64,000 nucleotides of DNA from Chlorocebus sabaeus (taxonomy: Eukaryota > Chordata > Mammalia > Primates > Cercopithecidae). The notes under the pieces were generated by a model, which worked only from the letters and a program-made list of their open reading frames with translations, made no database searches and was not told the origin of the DNA. Position 1 is the stretch's first letter. Every line of letters begins with the position of its first letter. The DNA lies in contig NW_027327631.1 of the NCBI RefSeq assembly GCF_047675955.1, positions 248,001 through 312,000 of the forward strand, read 5' to 3'. The translations under genes and the position numbers were made by a program. Positions 11,015-24,485 of the stretch are shown one piece after another.

Positions 11015-13000
11015 CCACAAGAACAGCCTTAGCGAAAGGCTTCTTGAAGGGAAAGATGTAACTCTGTGAGATGAATTAACAGAACACAGAGCAGTTTCTC
11101 AGAAAGCTTCTTTCCAGTTTTCAACGGAAGATATTTCCTTTTTCACCATAGCCCTCTATGGGCTTCCAAATATCCCTTTGCCAATTCCACAAGAACAGCC
11201 TTAGCGAAAGGCTTCTTGAAGGGAAAGATGTAACTCTGTGAGATGAATTAACAGAACACAGAGCAGTTTCTCAGAAAGCTTCTTTCCAGTTTTGAACGGA
11301 AGATATTTCCTTTTTCACCATAGCCCCCTATGGGCTTCCAAATATCCCTTTGCCAATTCCACAAGAACAGCCTTCGCGAAAGGCTTCTTGAAGGGAAAGA
11401 TGTAACTCTGTGAGATGAATTAACAGAACACAGAGCAGTTTCTCAGAAAGCTTCTTTCCAGTTTTGAACGGAAGATATTTCCTTTTTCACCATAGCCCTC
11501 TATGGGCTTCCAAATATCCCTTTGCCAATTCCACAAGAACAGCCTTAGCGAAAGGCTTCTTGAAGGGAAAGATGTAACTCTGTGAGATGAATGAACAGAA
11601 CACAGAGCAGTTTCTCAGAAAGCTTCTTTCCAGTTTTGAACGGAAGATATTTCCTTTTTCACCATAGCCCTCTATGGGCTTCCAAATATCCCTTTGCCAA
11701 TTCCACAAGAACAGCCTTAGCGAAAGGATTCTTGAAGGGAAAGATGTAACTCTGTGAGATGAATTAACAGAACACAGAGCAGTTTCTCAGAAAGCTTCTT
11801 TCCAGTTTTGAAGGGAAGATATTTCCTTTTTCACCATAGCCCTCTATGGGCTTCCAAATATCCCTTTGCCAATTCCACAAGAACAGCCTTAGCGAAAGGC
11901 TTCTTGAAGGGAAAGATGTAACTCTGTGAGATGAATGAACAGAACACAGAGCAGTTTCTCAGAAAGCTTCTTTCCAGTTTTGAACGGAAGATATTTCCTT
12001 TTTCACCATAGCCCTCTATGGGCTTCCAAATATCCCTTTGCCAATTCCACAAGAACAGCCTTCGCGAAAGGCTTCTTGAAGGGAAAGATGTAACTCTGTG
12101 AGATGAATGAACAGAACACAGAGAAGTTTCTCAGAAAGCTTCTTTCCAGTTTTGAACGGAAGATACTTCCTTTTTCACCATAGCCCTCTATGGGCTTCCA
12201 AATATCCCTTTGCCAATTCCACAAGAACAGCCTTAGCGAAAGGCTTCTTGAAGGGAAAGATGTAACTCTGTGAGATGAATGAACAGAACACAGAGCAGTT
12301 TCTCAGAAAGCTTCTTTCCAGTTTTGAACGGAAGATATTTCCTTTTTCACCATAGCCCTCTATGGGCTTCCAAATATCCCTTTGCCAATTCCACAAGAAC
12401 AGCCTTAGCGAAAGGCTTCTTGAAGGGAAAGATGTAACTCTGTGAGATGAATGAACAGAACACAGAGCAGTTTCTCAGAAAGCTTCTTTCCAGTTTTGAA
12501 CGGAAATTTCCTTTTTCACCATAGCCCTCTATGGGCTTCCAAATATCCCTTTGCCAATTCCACAAGAACAGCCTTAGCGAAAGGCTTCTTGAAGGGAAAG
12601 ATGTAACTCTGTGAGATGAATTAACAGAACACAGAGCAGTTTCTCAGAAAGTTTCTTTCCAGTTTTGAACGGAAGGTATTTCCTTTTTCACCATAGCCCT
12701 CTATGGGCTTCCAAATATCCCTTTGCCAATTCCACAAGAACAGCCTTAGCGAAAGGCTTCTTGAAGGGAAAGATGTAACTCTGTGAGATGAATGAACAGA
12801 ACACAGAGCAGTTTCTCAGAAAGCTTCTTTCCAGTTTTGAACGGAAGATATTTCCTTTTTCACCATAGCCCTCTATGGGCTTCCAAATATCCCTTTGCCA
12901 ATTCCACAAGAACAGCCTTAGCGAAAGGCTTCTTGAAGGGAAAGATGTAACTCTGTGAGATGAATTAACAGAACACAGAGCAGTTTCTCAGAAAGCTTCT
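11015..13000. repeat. Block rich in the AATGAAC variant
   Basis: Between about 11.6 and 13.5 kb nearly every second monomer, and several in a row, read AATGAAC instead of AATTAAC (near 11591, 11935, 12107, 12279, 12451, 12792, 13136, 13308, 13480). The change removes the recurrent TAA stop on the minus strand and breaks a run of six A/T bases. Most of this block has no second copy in the window; its end (from about 12.9 kb) is related to 15.85-17.15 kb. Confidence 0.7.
12495..12515. other. 169-bp monomer with three-base deletion
   Basis: GGAAGATATTTCC has become GGAAATTTCC, losing three bases just before the pJ-alpha box and removing one run of six A/T bases. I saw this only once, so it arose after the surrounding block last duplicated. 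Confidence 0.85.
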
Positions 13001-14230
13001 TTCCAGTTTTGAACGGAAGATATTTCCTTTTTCACCATAGCCCTCTATGGGCTTCCAAATATCCCTTTGCCAATTCCACAAGAACAGCCTTCGCGAAAGG
13101 CTTCTTGAAGGGAAAGATGTAACTCTGTGAGATGAATGAACAGAACACAGAGCAGTTTCTCAGAAAGCTTCTTTCCAGTTTTGAACGGAAGATATTTCCT
13201 TTTTCACCATAGCCCTCTATGGGCTTCCAAATATCCCTTTGCCAATTCCACAAGAACAGCCTTAGCGAAAGGCTTCTTGAAGGGAAAGATGTAACTCTGT
13301 GAGATGAATGAACAGAACACAGAGCAGTTTCTCAGAAAGCTTCTTTCCAGTTTTGAACGGAAGATATTTCCTTTTTCACCATAGCCCTCTATGGGCTTCC
13401 AAATACCCTTTGCCAATTCCACAAGAACAGCCTTAGCGAAAGGCTTCTTGAAGGGAAAGATGTAACTCTGTGAGATGAATGAACAGAACACAGAGCAGTT
13501 TCTCAGAAAGCTTCTTTCCAGTTTTGAACGGAAGATATTTCCTTTTTCATCATAGCCCTCTATGGGCTTCCAAATATCCCTTTGCCAATTCCACAAGAAC
13601 AGACTTAGCGAAAGGCTTCTTGAAGTGAAAGATGTAACTCTGTGAGATGAATTAACAGAACACAGAGCAGTTTCTCAGAAAGCTTCTTTCCAGCTTTGAA
13701 CGGAAGATATTTCCTTTTTCACCATAGCCCTCTATGGGCTTCCACATATCCCTTTGCCAATTCCACAAGAACAGCCTTAGCGAAAGGCTTCTTGAAGGGA
13801 AAGACGTAACTCTGTGACATGAATTAACAGAACACAGAGCAGTTTCTCAGAAAGCTTCTTTCCAGTTTTGAACGGAAGATATTTCCTTTTTCACCATAGC
13901 CCTCTATGGGCTTCCAAATATCCCTTTGCCAATTCCACAAGAACAGCCTTAGCGAAAGGCTTCTTGAAGGGAAAGATGTAACTCTGTGAGATGAATTAAC
14001 AGAACACAGAGCAGTTTCTCAGAAAGCTTCTTTCCAGTTTTGAACGGAAGATATTTCCTTTTTCACCATAGCCCTCTATGGGCTTCCAAATATCCCTTTG
14101 CCAATTCCACAAGAACAGCCCTAGCGAAAGGCTTCTTGAAGGGAAAGATGTAACTCTGTGAGATGAATGAAGAGAACACAGAGCAGTTTCTCAGAAAGCT
14201 TCTTTCCAGTTTTGAACGGAAGATATTTCC
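12950..14230. repeat. Dispersed duplication, copy 1 (partner near 15873-17154)
   Basis: Markers match at a shift of 2923-2924: CATCATAG (13547 and 16471), GAAGTGAAAG (near 13624 and 16547), CTTCCACATATCC (near 13740 and 16664) and CAGCCCTAGCG (near 14117 and 17041). The one-base change of shift comes from the deletion at 13401. Edges are approximate. Confidence 0.7.
13401..13412. other. 171-bp monomer with one-base deletion in AAATATCCC
   Basis: AAATATCCC is shortened to AAATACCC. The single-base shift joins two open frames on the minus strand and produces the longest open frame in the window (13204-13596, 130 codons), which is a satellite artefact. The related block near 16.3 kb lacks the deletion, so it postdates that duplication. 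Confidence 0.85.
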
Positions 14231-15872
14231 TTTTTCACCATAGCCCTCTATGGGCTTCCAAATATCCCTTTGCCAATTCCACAAGAACAGCCTTAGCGAA
14301 AGGCTTCTTGAAGGGAAAGATGTAACTCTGTGAGATGAATTAACAGAACACAGAGCAGTTTCTCAGAAAGCCTCTTTCCAGTTTTGAACGGAAGATATTT
14401 CCTTTTTCACCATAGCCCTCTATGGGCTTCCAAATATCCCCTTGCCAATTCCACAACAACAGCCTTAGCGAAAGGCTTCTTGAAGGGAAAGATGTAACTC
14501 TGTGAGATGAATTAACAGAACACAGAGCAGTTTCTCAGAAAGCTTCTTTCCAGTTTTGAACGGAAGATATTTCCTTTTTCACCATAGCCCTCTATGGGCT
14601 TCCAAATATCCCTTTGCCAATTCCACAAGAACAGCCTTAGCGAAAGGCTTCTTGAAGGGAAAGATGTAACTCTGTGAGATGAATTAACAGAACACAGAGC
14701 AGTTTCTCAGAAAGCTTCTTTCCAGTTTTGAACGGAAGATATTTCCTTTTTCACCATAGCCCTCTATGGGCTTCCAAATATCCCTTTGCCAATTCCACAA
14801 GAACAGCCTTAGCGAAAGGATTCTTGAAGGGAAAGATGTAACTCTGTGAGATGAATGAACAGAACACAGAGCAGTTTCTCAGAAAGCTTCTTTCCAGTTT
14901 TGAACGGAAGATATTTCCTTTTTCACCATAGCCCTCTATGGGCTTCCAAATATCCCTTTGCCAATTCCTCAAGAACAGCCTTAGCGAAAGGCTTCTTGAA
15001 GGGAAAGATGTAACTCTGCGAGATGAATGAACAGAACACAGAGCAGTTTCTCAGAAAGCTTCTTTCCAGTTTTGAACGGAAGATATTTCCTTTTTCACCA
15101 TAGCCCTCTATGGGCTTCCAAATATCCCTTTGCCAATTCCACAAGAACAGCCTCAGCGAAAGGCTTCTTGAAGGGAAAGATGTAACTCTGTGAGATGAAT
15201 TAACAGAACACAGAGCAGTTTCTCAGAAAGCTTCTTTCCAGTTTTGAACGGAAGATATTTCCTTTTTCACCATAGCCCTCTATGGGCTTCCAAATATCCC
15301 TTTGCCAATTCCACAAGAACAGCCTTAGCGAAAGGCTTCTTGAAGGGAAAGATGTAACTCTGTGAGATGAATTAACAGAACACAGAGCAGTTTCTCAGAA
15401 AGCTTCTTTCCAGTTTTGAACGGAAGATATTTCCTTTTTCACCATAGCCCTCTATGGGCTTCCAAATATCCCCTTGCCAATTCCACAACAACAGCCTTAG
15501 CGAAAGGCTTCTTGAAGGGAAAGATGTAACTCTGTGAGATGAATTAACAGAACACAGAGCAGTTTCTCAGAAAGCTTCTTTCCAGTTTTGAACGGAAGAT
15601 ATTTCCTTTTTCACCATAGCCCTCTATGGGCTTCCAAATATCCCTTTGCCAATTCCACAAGAACAGCCTTAGCGAAAGGCTTCTTGAAGGGAAAGATGTA
15701 ACTCTGTGAGATGAATTAACAGAACACAGAGCAGTTTCTCAGAAAGCTTCTTTCCAGTTTTGAACGGAAGATATTTCCTTTTTCACCATAGCCCTCTATG
15801 GGCTTCCAAATATCCCTTTGCCAATTCCACAAGAACAGCCTTAGCGAAAGGCTTCTTGAAGGGAAAGATGTA

Positions 15873-17154
15873 ACTCTGTGAGATGAATTAACAGAACACA
15901 GAGCAGTTTCTCAGAAAGCTTCTTTCCAGTTTTGAACGGAAGATATTTCCTTTTTCACCATAGCCCTCTATGGGCTTCCAAATATCCCTTTGCCAATTCC
16001 ACAAGAACAGCCTTCGCTAAAGGCTTCTTGAAGGGAAAGATGTAACTCTGTGAGATGAATGAACAGAACACAGAGCAGTTTCTCAGAAAGCTTCTTTCCA
16101 GTTTAGAACGGAAGATATTTCCTTTTTCACCATAGCCCTCTATGGGCTTCCAAATATCCCTTTGCCAATTCCACAAGAACAGCCTTAGCGAAAGGCTTCT
16201 TGAAGGGAAAGATGTAACTCTGTGAGATGAATGAACAGAACACAGAGCAGTTTCTCAGAAAGCTTCTTTCCAGTTTTGAACGGAAGATATTTCCTTTTTC
16301 ACCATAGCCCTCTATGGGCTTCCAAATATCCCTTTGCCAATTCCACAAGAACAGCCTTAGCGAAAGGCTTCTTGAAGGGAAAGATGTAACTCTGTGAGAT
16401 GAATGAACAGAACACAGAGCAGTTTCTCAGAAAGCTTCTTTCCAGTTTTGAACGGAAGATATTTCCTTTTTCATCATAGCCCTCTATGGGCTTCCAAATA
16501 TCCCTTTGCCAATTCCACAAGAACAGCCTTAGCGAAAGGCTTCTTGAAGTGAAAGATGTAACTCTGTGAGATGAATTAACAGAACACAGAGCAGTTTCTC
16601 AGAAAGCTTCTTTCCAGCTTTGAACGGAAGATATTTCCTTTTTCACCATAGCCCTCTATGGGCTTCCACATATCCCTTTGCCAATTCCACAAGAACAGCC
16701 TTAGCGAAAGGCTTCTTGAAGGGAAAGACGTAACTCTGTGACATGAATTAACAGAACACAGAGCAGTTTCTCAGAAAGCTTCTTTCCAGTTTTGAACGGA
16801 AGATATTTCCTTTTTCACCATAGCCCTCTATGGGCTTCCAAATATCCCTTTGCCAATTCCACAAGAACAGCCTTAGCGAAAGGCTTCTTGAAGGGAAAGA
16901 TGTAACTCTGTGAGATGAATTAACAGAACACAGAGCAGTTTCTCAGAAAGCTTCTTTCCAGTTTTGAACGGAAGATATTTCCTTTTTCACCATAGCCCTC
17001 TATGGGCTTCCAAATATCCCTTTGCCAATTCCACAAGAACAGCCCTAGCGAAAGGCTTCTTGAAGGGAAAGATGTAACTCTGTGAGATGAATGAAGAGAA
17101 CACAGAGCAGTTTCTCAGAAAGCTTCTTTCCAGTTTTGAACGGAAGATATTTCC
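15873..17154. repeat. Dispersed duplication, copy 2 (partner near 12950-14230)
   Basis: Shares the markers listed for copy 1. Private change: CCTTCGCTAAAGG near 16012 where copy 1 has CCTTCGCGAAAGG. From 17159 the sequence instead resembles 19394 onwards (CCTCAAG marker, shift 2235), so a block boundary lies here. Confidence 0.65.
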
Positions 17155-18719
17155 TTTTTCACCATAGCCCTCTATGGGCTTCCAAATATCCCTTTGCCAA
17201 TTCCTCAAGAACAGCCTTAGCGAAAGGCTTCTTGAAGGGAAAGATGTAACTCTGTGAGATGAATGAACAGAACACAGAGCAGTTTCTCAGAAAGCTTCTT
17301 TCCAGTTTTGAACGGAAGATATTTCCTTTTTCACCATAGCCCTCTATGGGCTTCCAAATATCCCTTTGCCAATTCCACAAGAACAGCCTTAGCGAAAGGC
17401 TTCTTGAAGGGAAAGATGTAACTCTGTGAGATGAATTAACAGAACACAGAGCAGTTTCTCAGAAAGCTTCTTTCCAGTTTTGAACGGAAGATATTTCCTT
17501 TTTCACCATAGCCCTCTATGGGCTTCCAAATATCCCTTTGCCAATTCCACAAGAACAGCCTTAGCGAAAGGCTTCTTGAAGGGAAAGATGTAACTCTGTG
17601 AGATGAATTAACAGAACTCAGAGCAGTTTCTCAGAAAGCTTCTTTCCAGTTTTGCACGGAAGATATTTCCTTTTTCACCGTAGCCCTCTATGGGCTTCCA
17701 AATATCCCTTTGCCAATTCCACAAGAACAGCCTTAGCGAAAGGCTTCTTGAAGTGAAAGATGTAACTCTGTGAGATGAATTAACAGAACACAGAGCAGTT
17801 TCTCAGAAAGCTTCTTTCCAGCTTTGAACGGAAGATATTTACTTTTTCACCATAGCCCTCTATGGGCTTCCAAATATCCCTTTGCCAATTCCACAAGAAC
17901 AGCCTTAGCGAAAGGCTTCTTGAAGGGAAAGACGTAACTCTGTGACATGAATTAACAGAACACAGAGCAGTTTCTCAGAAAGCTTCTTTCCAGTTTTGAA
18001 CGGAAGATATTTCCTTTTTCACCATAGCCCTCTATGGGCTTCCAAATATCCCTTTGCCAATTCCACAAGAACAGCCTTAGCGAAAGGCTTCTTGTAGGGA
18101 AAGATGTAACTCTGTGATATGAATTAACAGAACACAGAGCAGTTTCTCAGAAAGCTTCTTTCCAGTTTTGAACGGAAGATATTTCCTTTTTCACCATAGC
18201 CCTCTATGGGCTTCCAAATATCCCTTTGCCAATTCCACAAGAACAGCCTTAGCGAAAGGCTTCTTGAAGGGAAAGATGTAACTCTGTGAGATGAATGAAC
18301 AGAACACAGAGCAGTTTCTCAGAAAGCTTCTTTCCAGTTTTGAACGGAAGATATTTCCTTTTTCACCATAGCCCTCTACGGGCTTCCAAATATCCCTTTG
18401 CCAATTCCACAAGAACAGCCATAGCGAAAGGCTTCTTGAAGGGAAAGATGTAACTCTGTGAGATGAATGAACAGAACACAGAGCAGTTTCTCAGAAAGCT
18501 TCTTTCCAGTTTTGAACGGAAGATATTTCCTTTTTCACCATAGCCCTCTATGGGCTTCCAAATATCCCTTTGCCAATTCCACAAGAACAGCCTTAGCGAA
18601 AGGCTTCTTGAAGGGAAAGATGTAACTCTGTGAGATGAATTAACAGAACTCAGAGCAGTTTCTCAGAAAGCTTCTTTCCAGTTTTGCACGGAAGATATTT
18701 CCTTTTTCACCGTAGCCCT

Positions 18720-18730
18720 CTAGGGGTTCC
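18720..18730. other. 171-bp variant monomer CTAGGGGTTCC (first of seven)
   Basis: One base shorter than the usual CTATGGGCTTCC. It destroys the AGCCC-N5-GGGCT dyad and creates a CTAG. Copies start at 18720, 24222, 29207, 37117, 42621, 52425 and 55520. The three at 37117, 42621 and 52425 also carry GAAGTTATGTCC in place of GAAGATATTTCC just upstream, showing that they form a younger subgroup. Confidence 0.85.
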
Positions 18731-19500
18731 AAATATCCCTTTGCCAATTCCACAAGAACAGCCTTAGCGAAAGGCTTCTTGAAGTGAAAGATGTAACTCT
18801 GTGAGATGAATTAACAGAACACAGAGCAGTTTCTCAGAAAGCTTCTTTCCAGCTTTGAACGGAAGATATTTCCTTTTTCACCATAGCCCTCTATGGGCTT
18901 CCAAATATCCCTTTGCCAATTCCACAAGAACAGCCTTAGCGAAAGGCTTCTTGAAGGGAAAGACGTAACTCTGTGACATGAATTAACAGAACACAGAGCA
19001 GTTTCTCAGAAAGCTTCTTTCCAGTTTTGAACGGAAGATATTTCCTTTTTCACCATAGCCCTCTATGGGCTTCCAAATATCCCTTTGCCAATTCCACAAG
19101 AACAGCCTTAGCGAAAGGCTTCTTGAAGGGAAAGATGTAACTCTGTGAGATGAATTAACAGAACACAGAGCAGTTTCTCAGAAAGCTTCTTTCCAGTTGT
19201 GAACGGAAGATATTTCCTTTTTCACCATAGCCCTCTATGGGCTTCCAAATATCCCTTTGCCAATTCCACAAGAACAGCCTTAGCGAAAGGCTTCTTGAAG
19301 GGAAAGATGTAACTCTGTGAGATGAATGAAGAGAACACAGAGCAGTTTCTCAGAAAGCTTCTTTCCAGTTTTGAACGGAAGATATTTCCTTTTTCACCAT
19401 AGCCCTCTATGGGCTTCCAAATATCCCTTTGCCAATTCCTCAAGAACAGCCTTAGCGAAAGGCTTCTTGAAGGGAAAGATGTAACTCTGTGAGATGAATG

Positions 19501-22500
19501 AACAGAACACAGAGCAGTTTCTCAGAAAGCTTCTTTCCAGTTTTGAACGGAAGATATTTCCTTTTTCACCATAGCCCTCTATGGGCTTCCAAATATCCCT
19601 TTGCCAATTCCACAAGAACAGCCTTAGCGAAAGGCTTCTTGAAGGGAAAGATGTAACTCTGTGAGATGAATGAACAGAACACAGAGCAGTTTCTCAGAAA
19701 GCTTCTTTCCAGTTTTGAACGGAAGATATTTCCTTTTTCACCATTGCCCTCTACGGGCTTCCAAATATCCCTTTGCCAATTCCACAAGAACAGCCTTAGC
19801 GAAAGGCTTCTTGAAGGGAAAGATGTAACTCTGTGAGATGAATGAACAGAACACAGAGCAGTTTCTCAGAAAGCTTCTTTCCAGTTTTGCACGGAAGATA
19901 TTTCCTTTTTCACCGTAGCCCTCTATGGGCTTCCAAATATCCCTTTGCCAATTCCACAAGAACAGCCTTAGCGAAAGGCTTCTTGAAGTGAAAGATGTAA
20001 CTCTGTGAGATGAATTAACAGAACACAGAGCAGTTTCTCAGAAAGCTTCTTTCCAGCTTTGAACGGAAGATATTTCCTTTTTCACCATAGCCCTCTATGG
20101 GCTTCCAAATATCCCTTTGCCTATTCCACAAGAACAGCCTTAGCGAAAGGATTCTTGATGGGAAAGACGTAACTCTGTGACATGAATTAACAGAACACAG
20201 AGCAGTTTCTCAGAAAGCTTCTTTCCAGTTTTGAACGGAAGATATTTCCTTTTTCACCATAGCCCTCTATGGGCTTCCAAATATCCCTTTGCCAATTCCA
20301 CAAGAACAGCCTTAGCGAAAGGCTTCTTGAAGGGAAAGATGTAACTCTGTGAGATGAATTAACAGAACACAGAGCAGTTTCTCAGAAAGCTTCTTTCCAG
20401 TTTTGAACGGAAGATATTTCCTTTTTCACCATAGCCCTCTATGGGCTTCCAAATATCCCTTTGCCAATTCCACAAGAACAGCCTTAGCGAAAGGCTTCTT
20501 GAAGGGAAAGATGTAACTCTGTGAGATGAATGAAGAGAACACAGAGCAGTTTCTCAGAAAGCTTCTTTCCAGTTTTGAACGGAAGATATTTCCTTTTTCA
20601 CCATAGCCCTCTATGGGCTTCCAAATATCCCTTTGCCAATTCCACAAGAACAGCCTTAGCGAAAGGCTTCTTGAAGGGAAAGATGTAACTCTGTGAGATG
20701 AATTAACAGAACACAGAGCAGTTTCTCAGAAAGCTTCTTTCCAGTTTTGAACGGAAGATATTTCCTTTTTCACCATAGCCCTCTATGGGCTTCCAAATAT
20801 CCCCTTGCCAATTCCACAACAACAGCCTTAGCGAAAGGCTTCTTGAAGGGAAAGATGTAACTCTGTGAGATGAATTAACAGAACACAGAGCAGTTTCTCA
20901 GAAAGCTTCTTTCCAGTTTTGAACGGAAGATATTTCCTTTTTCACCATAGCCCTCTATGGGCTTCCAAATATCCCTTTGCCAATTCCACAAGAACAGCCT
21001 TAGCGAAAGGCTTCTTGAAGGGAAAGATGTAACTCTGTGAGATGAATTAACAGAACACAGAGCAGTTTCTCAGAAAGCTTCTTTCCAGTTTTGAACGGAA
21101 GATATTTCCTTTTTCACCATAGCCCTCTATGGGCTTCCAAATATCCCTTTGCCAATTCCACAAGAACAGCCTTAGCGAAAGGCTTCTTGAAGGGAAAGAT
21201 GTAACTCTGTGAGATGAATTAACAGAACACAGAGCAGTTTCTCAGAAAGCTTCTTTCCAGTTTTGAACGGAAGATATTTCCTTTTTCACCATAGCCCTCT
21301 ATGGGCTTCCAAATATCCCTTTGCCAATTCCACAAGAACAGCCTTAGCGAAAGGCTTCTTGAAGGGAAAGATGTAACTCCGTGAGATGAATTAACAGAAC
21401 ACAGAGCAGTTTCTCAGAAAGCTTCTTTCCAGTTTTGAACGGAAGATATATCCTTTTTCACCATAGCCCTCTATGGGCTTCCAAATATCCCTTTGCCAAT
21501 TCCACAAGAACAGCCTTAGCGAAAGGCTTCTTGAAGGGAAAGATGTAACTCTGTGAGATGAATTAACAGAACACAGAGCAGTTTCTCAGAAAGCTTCTTT
21601 CCAGTTTTGAACGGAAGATATTTCCTTTTTCACCATAGCCCTCTATGGGCTTCCAAATATCCCTTTGCCAATTCCACAAGAACAGCCTTAGCGAAAGGCT
21701 TCTTGAAGGGATAGATGTAACTCTGTGAGATGAATTAACACAACACAAAGCAGTTTCTCAGAAAGCTTCTTTCCAGTTTTGAACGGAAGATATTTCCTTT
21801 TTCACCATAGACCTCTATGGGCTTCCAAATATCCCTTTGCCAATTCCACAAGAACAGCCTTAGCGAAAGGCTTCTTGAAGGGAAAGATGTAACTCTGTGA
21901 GATGAATTAACAGAACACAGAGCAGTTTCTCAGAAAGCTTCTTTCCAGTTTTGAACGGAAGATATTTCCTTTTTCACCATAGCCCTCTACGGGCTTCCAA
22001 ATATCCCTTTGCCAATTCCACAAGAACAGCCTTAGCGAAAGGCTTCTTGAAGGGAAAGATGTAACTCTGTGAGATGAATTAACAGAACACAGAACAGTTT
22101 CTCAGAAAGCTTCTTTCCAGTTTTGAACGGAAGATATTTCCTTTTTCACCATAGCCCTCTATGGGCTTCCAAATATCCCTTTGCCAATTCCACAAGAACA
22201 GCCTTAGCGAAAGGCTTCTTGAAGGGAAAGATGTAACTCTGTGAGATGAATTAACAGCACACGGAGCAGTTTCTCAGAAAGCTTCTTTCCAGTTTTGAAC
22301 GGAAGATATTTCCTTTTTCACCATAGCCCTCTATGGGCTTCCAAATATCCCTTTGCCAATTCCACAAGAACAGCCTTAGCGAAAGGATTCTTGAAGGGAA
22401 AGATGTAACTCTGTGAGATGAATTAACAGAACACAGAGCAGTTTCTCAGAAAGCTTCTTTCCAGTTTTGAACGGAAGATATTTCCTTTTTCACCATAGCC

Positions 22501-24485
22501 CTCTATGGGCTTCCAAATATCCCTTTGCCAATTCCACAAGAACAGACTTTGCGAAAGGCTTCTTGAAGGGAAAGATGTAACTCTGTGAGATGAATTAACA
22601 GAACACAGAGCAGTTTCTCAGAAAGCTTCTTTCCAGTTTTGAACGGAAGATATTTCCTTTTTCACCATAGCCCTCTATGGGCTTCCAAATATCCCTTTGC
22701 CAATTCCACAAGAACAGCCTTAGCGAAAGGCTTCTTGAAGGGAAAGATGTAACTCTGTGAGATGAATTAACAGAACACAGAGCAGTTTCTCAGAAACCTT
22801 CTTTCCAGTTTTGAACGGAAGATATTTCCTTTTCACCATAGCCCTCTATGGGCTTCCAAATATCCCTTTGCCAATTCCACAAGAACAGCCTTAGCGAAAG
22901 GCTTCTTGAAGGGAAAGATGTAACTCTGTGAGATGAATTAACAGAACACAGAGCAGTTTCTCAGAAAGCTTCTTTCCAGTTTTGAACGGAAGATATTTCC
23001 TTTTTCACCATAGCCCTCTATGGGCTTCCAAATATCCCTTTGCCAATTCCACAAGAACAGCCTTAGCGAAAGGCTTCTTGAAGGGAAAGATGTAACTCTG
23101 TGAGATGAATTAACAGAACTCAGAGCAGTTTCTCAGAAAGCTTCTTTCCAGTTTTGCACGGAAGATATTTCCTTTTTCACCGTAGCCCTCTATGGGCTTC
23201 CAAATATCCCTTTGCCAATTCCACAAGAACAGCCTTAGCGAAAGGCTTCTTGAAGTGAAAGATGTAACTCTGTGAGATGAATTAACAGAACACAGAGCAG
23301 TTTCTCAGAAAGCTTCTTTCCAGCTTTGAACGGAAGATATTTACTTTTTCACCATAGCCCTCTATGGGCTTCCAAATATCCCTTTGCCAATTCCACAAGA
23401 ACAGCCTTAGCGAAAGGCTTCTTGAAGGGAAAGACGTAACTCTGTGACATGAATTAACAGAACACAGAGCAGTTTCTCAGAAAGCTTCTTTCCAGTTTTG
23501 AACGGAAGATATTTCCTTTTTCACCATAGCCCTCTATGGGCTTCCAAATATCCCTTTGCCAATTCCACAAGAACAGCCTTAGCGAAAGGCTTCTTGAAGG
23601 GAAAGATGTAACTCTGTGAGATGAATTAACAGAACACAGAGCAGTTTCTCAGAAAGCTTCTTTCCAGTTTTGAACGGAAGATATTTCCTTTTTCACCATA
23701 GCCCTCTATGGGCTTCCAAATATCCCTTTGCCAATTCCACAAGAACAGCCTTAGCGAAAGGCTTCTTGAAGGGAAAGATGTAACTCTGTGAGATGAATGA
23801 ACAGAACACAGAGCAGTTTCTCAGAAAGCTTCTTTCCAGTTTTGAACGGAAGATATTTCCTTTTTCACCATAGCCCTCTTCGGGCTTCCAAATATCCCTT
23901 TGCCAATTCCACAAGAACAGCCATAGCGAAAGGCTTCTTGAAGGGAAAGATGTAACTCTGTGAGATGAATGAACAGAACACAGAGCAGTTTCTCAGAAAG
24001 CTTCTTTCCAGTTTTGAACGGAAGATATTTCCTTTTTCACCATAGCCCTCTATGGGCTTCCAAATATCCCTTTGCCAATTCCACAAGAACAGCCTTAGCG
24101 AAAGGCTTCTTGAAGGGAAAGATGTAACTCTGTGAGATGAATTAACAGAACTCAGAGCAGTTTCTCAGAAAGCTTCTTTCCAGTTTTGCACGGAAGATAT
24201 TTCCTTTTTCACCGTAGCCCTCTAGGGGTTCCAAATATCCCTTTGCCAATTCCACAAGAACAGCCTTAGCGAAAGGCTTCTTGAAGGGAAAGATGTAACT
24301 CTGTGAGATGAATTAACAGAACACAGAGCAGTTTCTCAGAAACCTTCTTTCCAGTTTTGAACGGAAGATATTTCCTTTTCACCATAGCCCTCTATGGGCT
24401 TCCAAATATCCCTTTGCCAATTCCACAAGAACAGCCTTAGCGAAAGGCTTCTTGAAGGGAAAGATGTAACTCTGTGAGATGAATT
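19501..24485. repeat. 29-monomer tandem duplication, unit 1 (4985 bp)
   Basis: Shift of 4985 = 29 x 172 minus 3; the missing three bases are explained by three 171-bp monomers within the repeated stretch (box deletions and CTAGGGGTTCC). Shared markers include CATTGCCCTCTACGG (19743), TTGCCTATTCC (20118), GATATATCC, GATAGATG, CATAGACCTC (21806), GCACACGG (22257), GACTTTGCG (22546) and CTCTTCGGGC (23876). Two mismatches were noticed: 19844 (G against T) and 22172 (A against C). Confidence 0.88.

Noticed and set aside
13204..13596. 130-codon open frame, the longest in the window
   Set aside because: It is two copies of the same satellite frame joined by a one-base deletion at about 13405. It has no independent coding evidence.
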